From Desulfuromonas sp. SDB (lineage in GTDB: Bacteria; SDB-A): 12,925 nt of DNA. The notes under the pieces were generated by a model, which saw nothing but the letters and a program-made list of their open reading frames with translations, ran no database searches and was not told the origin of the DNA. Every line of letters starts with the position of its first letter. Position 1 is the stretch's first letter. The stretch spans positions 1 to 12,925 of the forward strand of contig LKUE01000365.1 of assembly GCA_001412365.1 (NCBI GenBank). The letters run 5' to 3'. The translations under genes and the position numbers were made by a program. Shown one piece after another: positions 12,874-12,925 of this stretch.

Positions 12874-12925
12874 TTTTTCCACGAAAAACGGATCAATGCG
12901 TTAGCATTGTAAATACGAAGTATTT
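12871..12925. repeat. Three tandem perfect hairpins after the tRNA genes
   Basis: Hairpin 1: CCGTTTTTC (12871-12879), loop CAC, GAAAAACGG (12883-12891). Hairpin 2: CAATGC (12894-12899), loop GTTA, GCATTG (12904-12909). Hairpin 3: AAATAC (12911-12916), loop GAA, GTATTT (12920-12925). All stems are perfect, loops are only 3-4 bases, and the spacing is 1-2 bases. The array ends exactly at the window edge, so it may continue. There is no terminal T-tract, so it does not look like an ordinary terminator. Confidence 0.85.

Noticed and set aside
12702-12896. A 64-aa minus-strand reading frame across the two tRNA genes.
   Set aside because: It is the antisense of the serine tRNAs; frames reading GEGGIRTLG-like peptides here are well-known artefacts of class II tRNA genes.
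12871-12925. CRISPR array or simple rho-independent terminator.
   Set aside because: There are no repeated units of equal sequence with spacers, and no T-tract follows the stems. The three hairpins share shape only.

Overview
This is an AT-rich bacterial chromosome segment. The genetic code is standard (gpsA ends in TGA). Several proteins carry lipoprotein signal peptides, and one secreted protein is a FecR/DUF6600 type. I cannot fix the phylum. The run DUF512 protein - der - plsY - gpsA, the lipoproteins, the SLH-like domain and the DUF6600 protein would fit an uncultured candidate phylum of Gram-negative type or a deep clostridial relative. This is inference, not identification.

Layout. 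(1) Positions 1-7713, minus strand: a compact, probably co-transcribed ten-gene block. Read in the direction of transcription it holds era, a 69-aa stand-alone MshEN-like protein, a DUF192 lipoprotein, a lipoprotein of unknown function, a small cupin, a lipoprotein with an SLH-like region, a DUF512 radical-SAM/PDZ protein, der, plsY and gpsA. An eleventh gene starts at the window edge. Spacing is tight (TAAATG, ATGA and TGATG junctions, overlaps of 8 and 25 bases). The only gap near 100 bases lies between der and plsY. The block joins ribosome-assembly GTPases (Era, Der) to the start of phospholipid synthesis (GpsA makes sn-glycerol-3-phosphate, PlsY acylates it) and to several envelope proteins. 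(2) Positions 7714-8007: a divergent intergenic region with a near-perfect sigma-54 promoter and, about 125 bases upstream of it, a TGCAC-N7-GTGCA inverted repeat resembling an NtrC-type enhancer site. (3) Positions 8008-9990, plus strand: a secreted 660-aa protein with a FecR-like domain, a very Trp/Tyr-rich DUF6600-like core and a long Asn/Pro/Gln-rich tail, followed by a strong hairpin terminator. (4) Positions 10106-11626: a polytopic membrane glycosyltransferase resembling AftB-type GT-C enzymes. (5) Positions 11910-12605: an unrecognised Lys-rich protein. (6) Positions 12645-12873: a consensus promoter driving two serine tRNA genes (UGA, GCU), neither with an encoded CCA end. (7) Positions 12871-12925: three perfect short-loop hairpins placed end to end, running into the window edge.

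The most notable signals are the sigma-54/enhancer pair in front of the FecR/DUF6600 gene, the hairpin array after the tRNAs, the stand-alone MshEN-like protein next to era, possible leaderless starts at era and the glycosyltransferase, and a sharp local loss of the otherwise very common CCGG tetranucleotide across 6111-7713.
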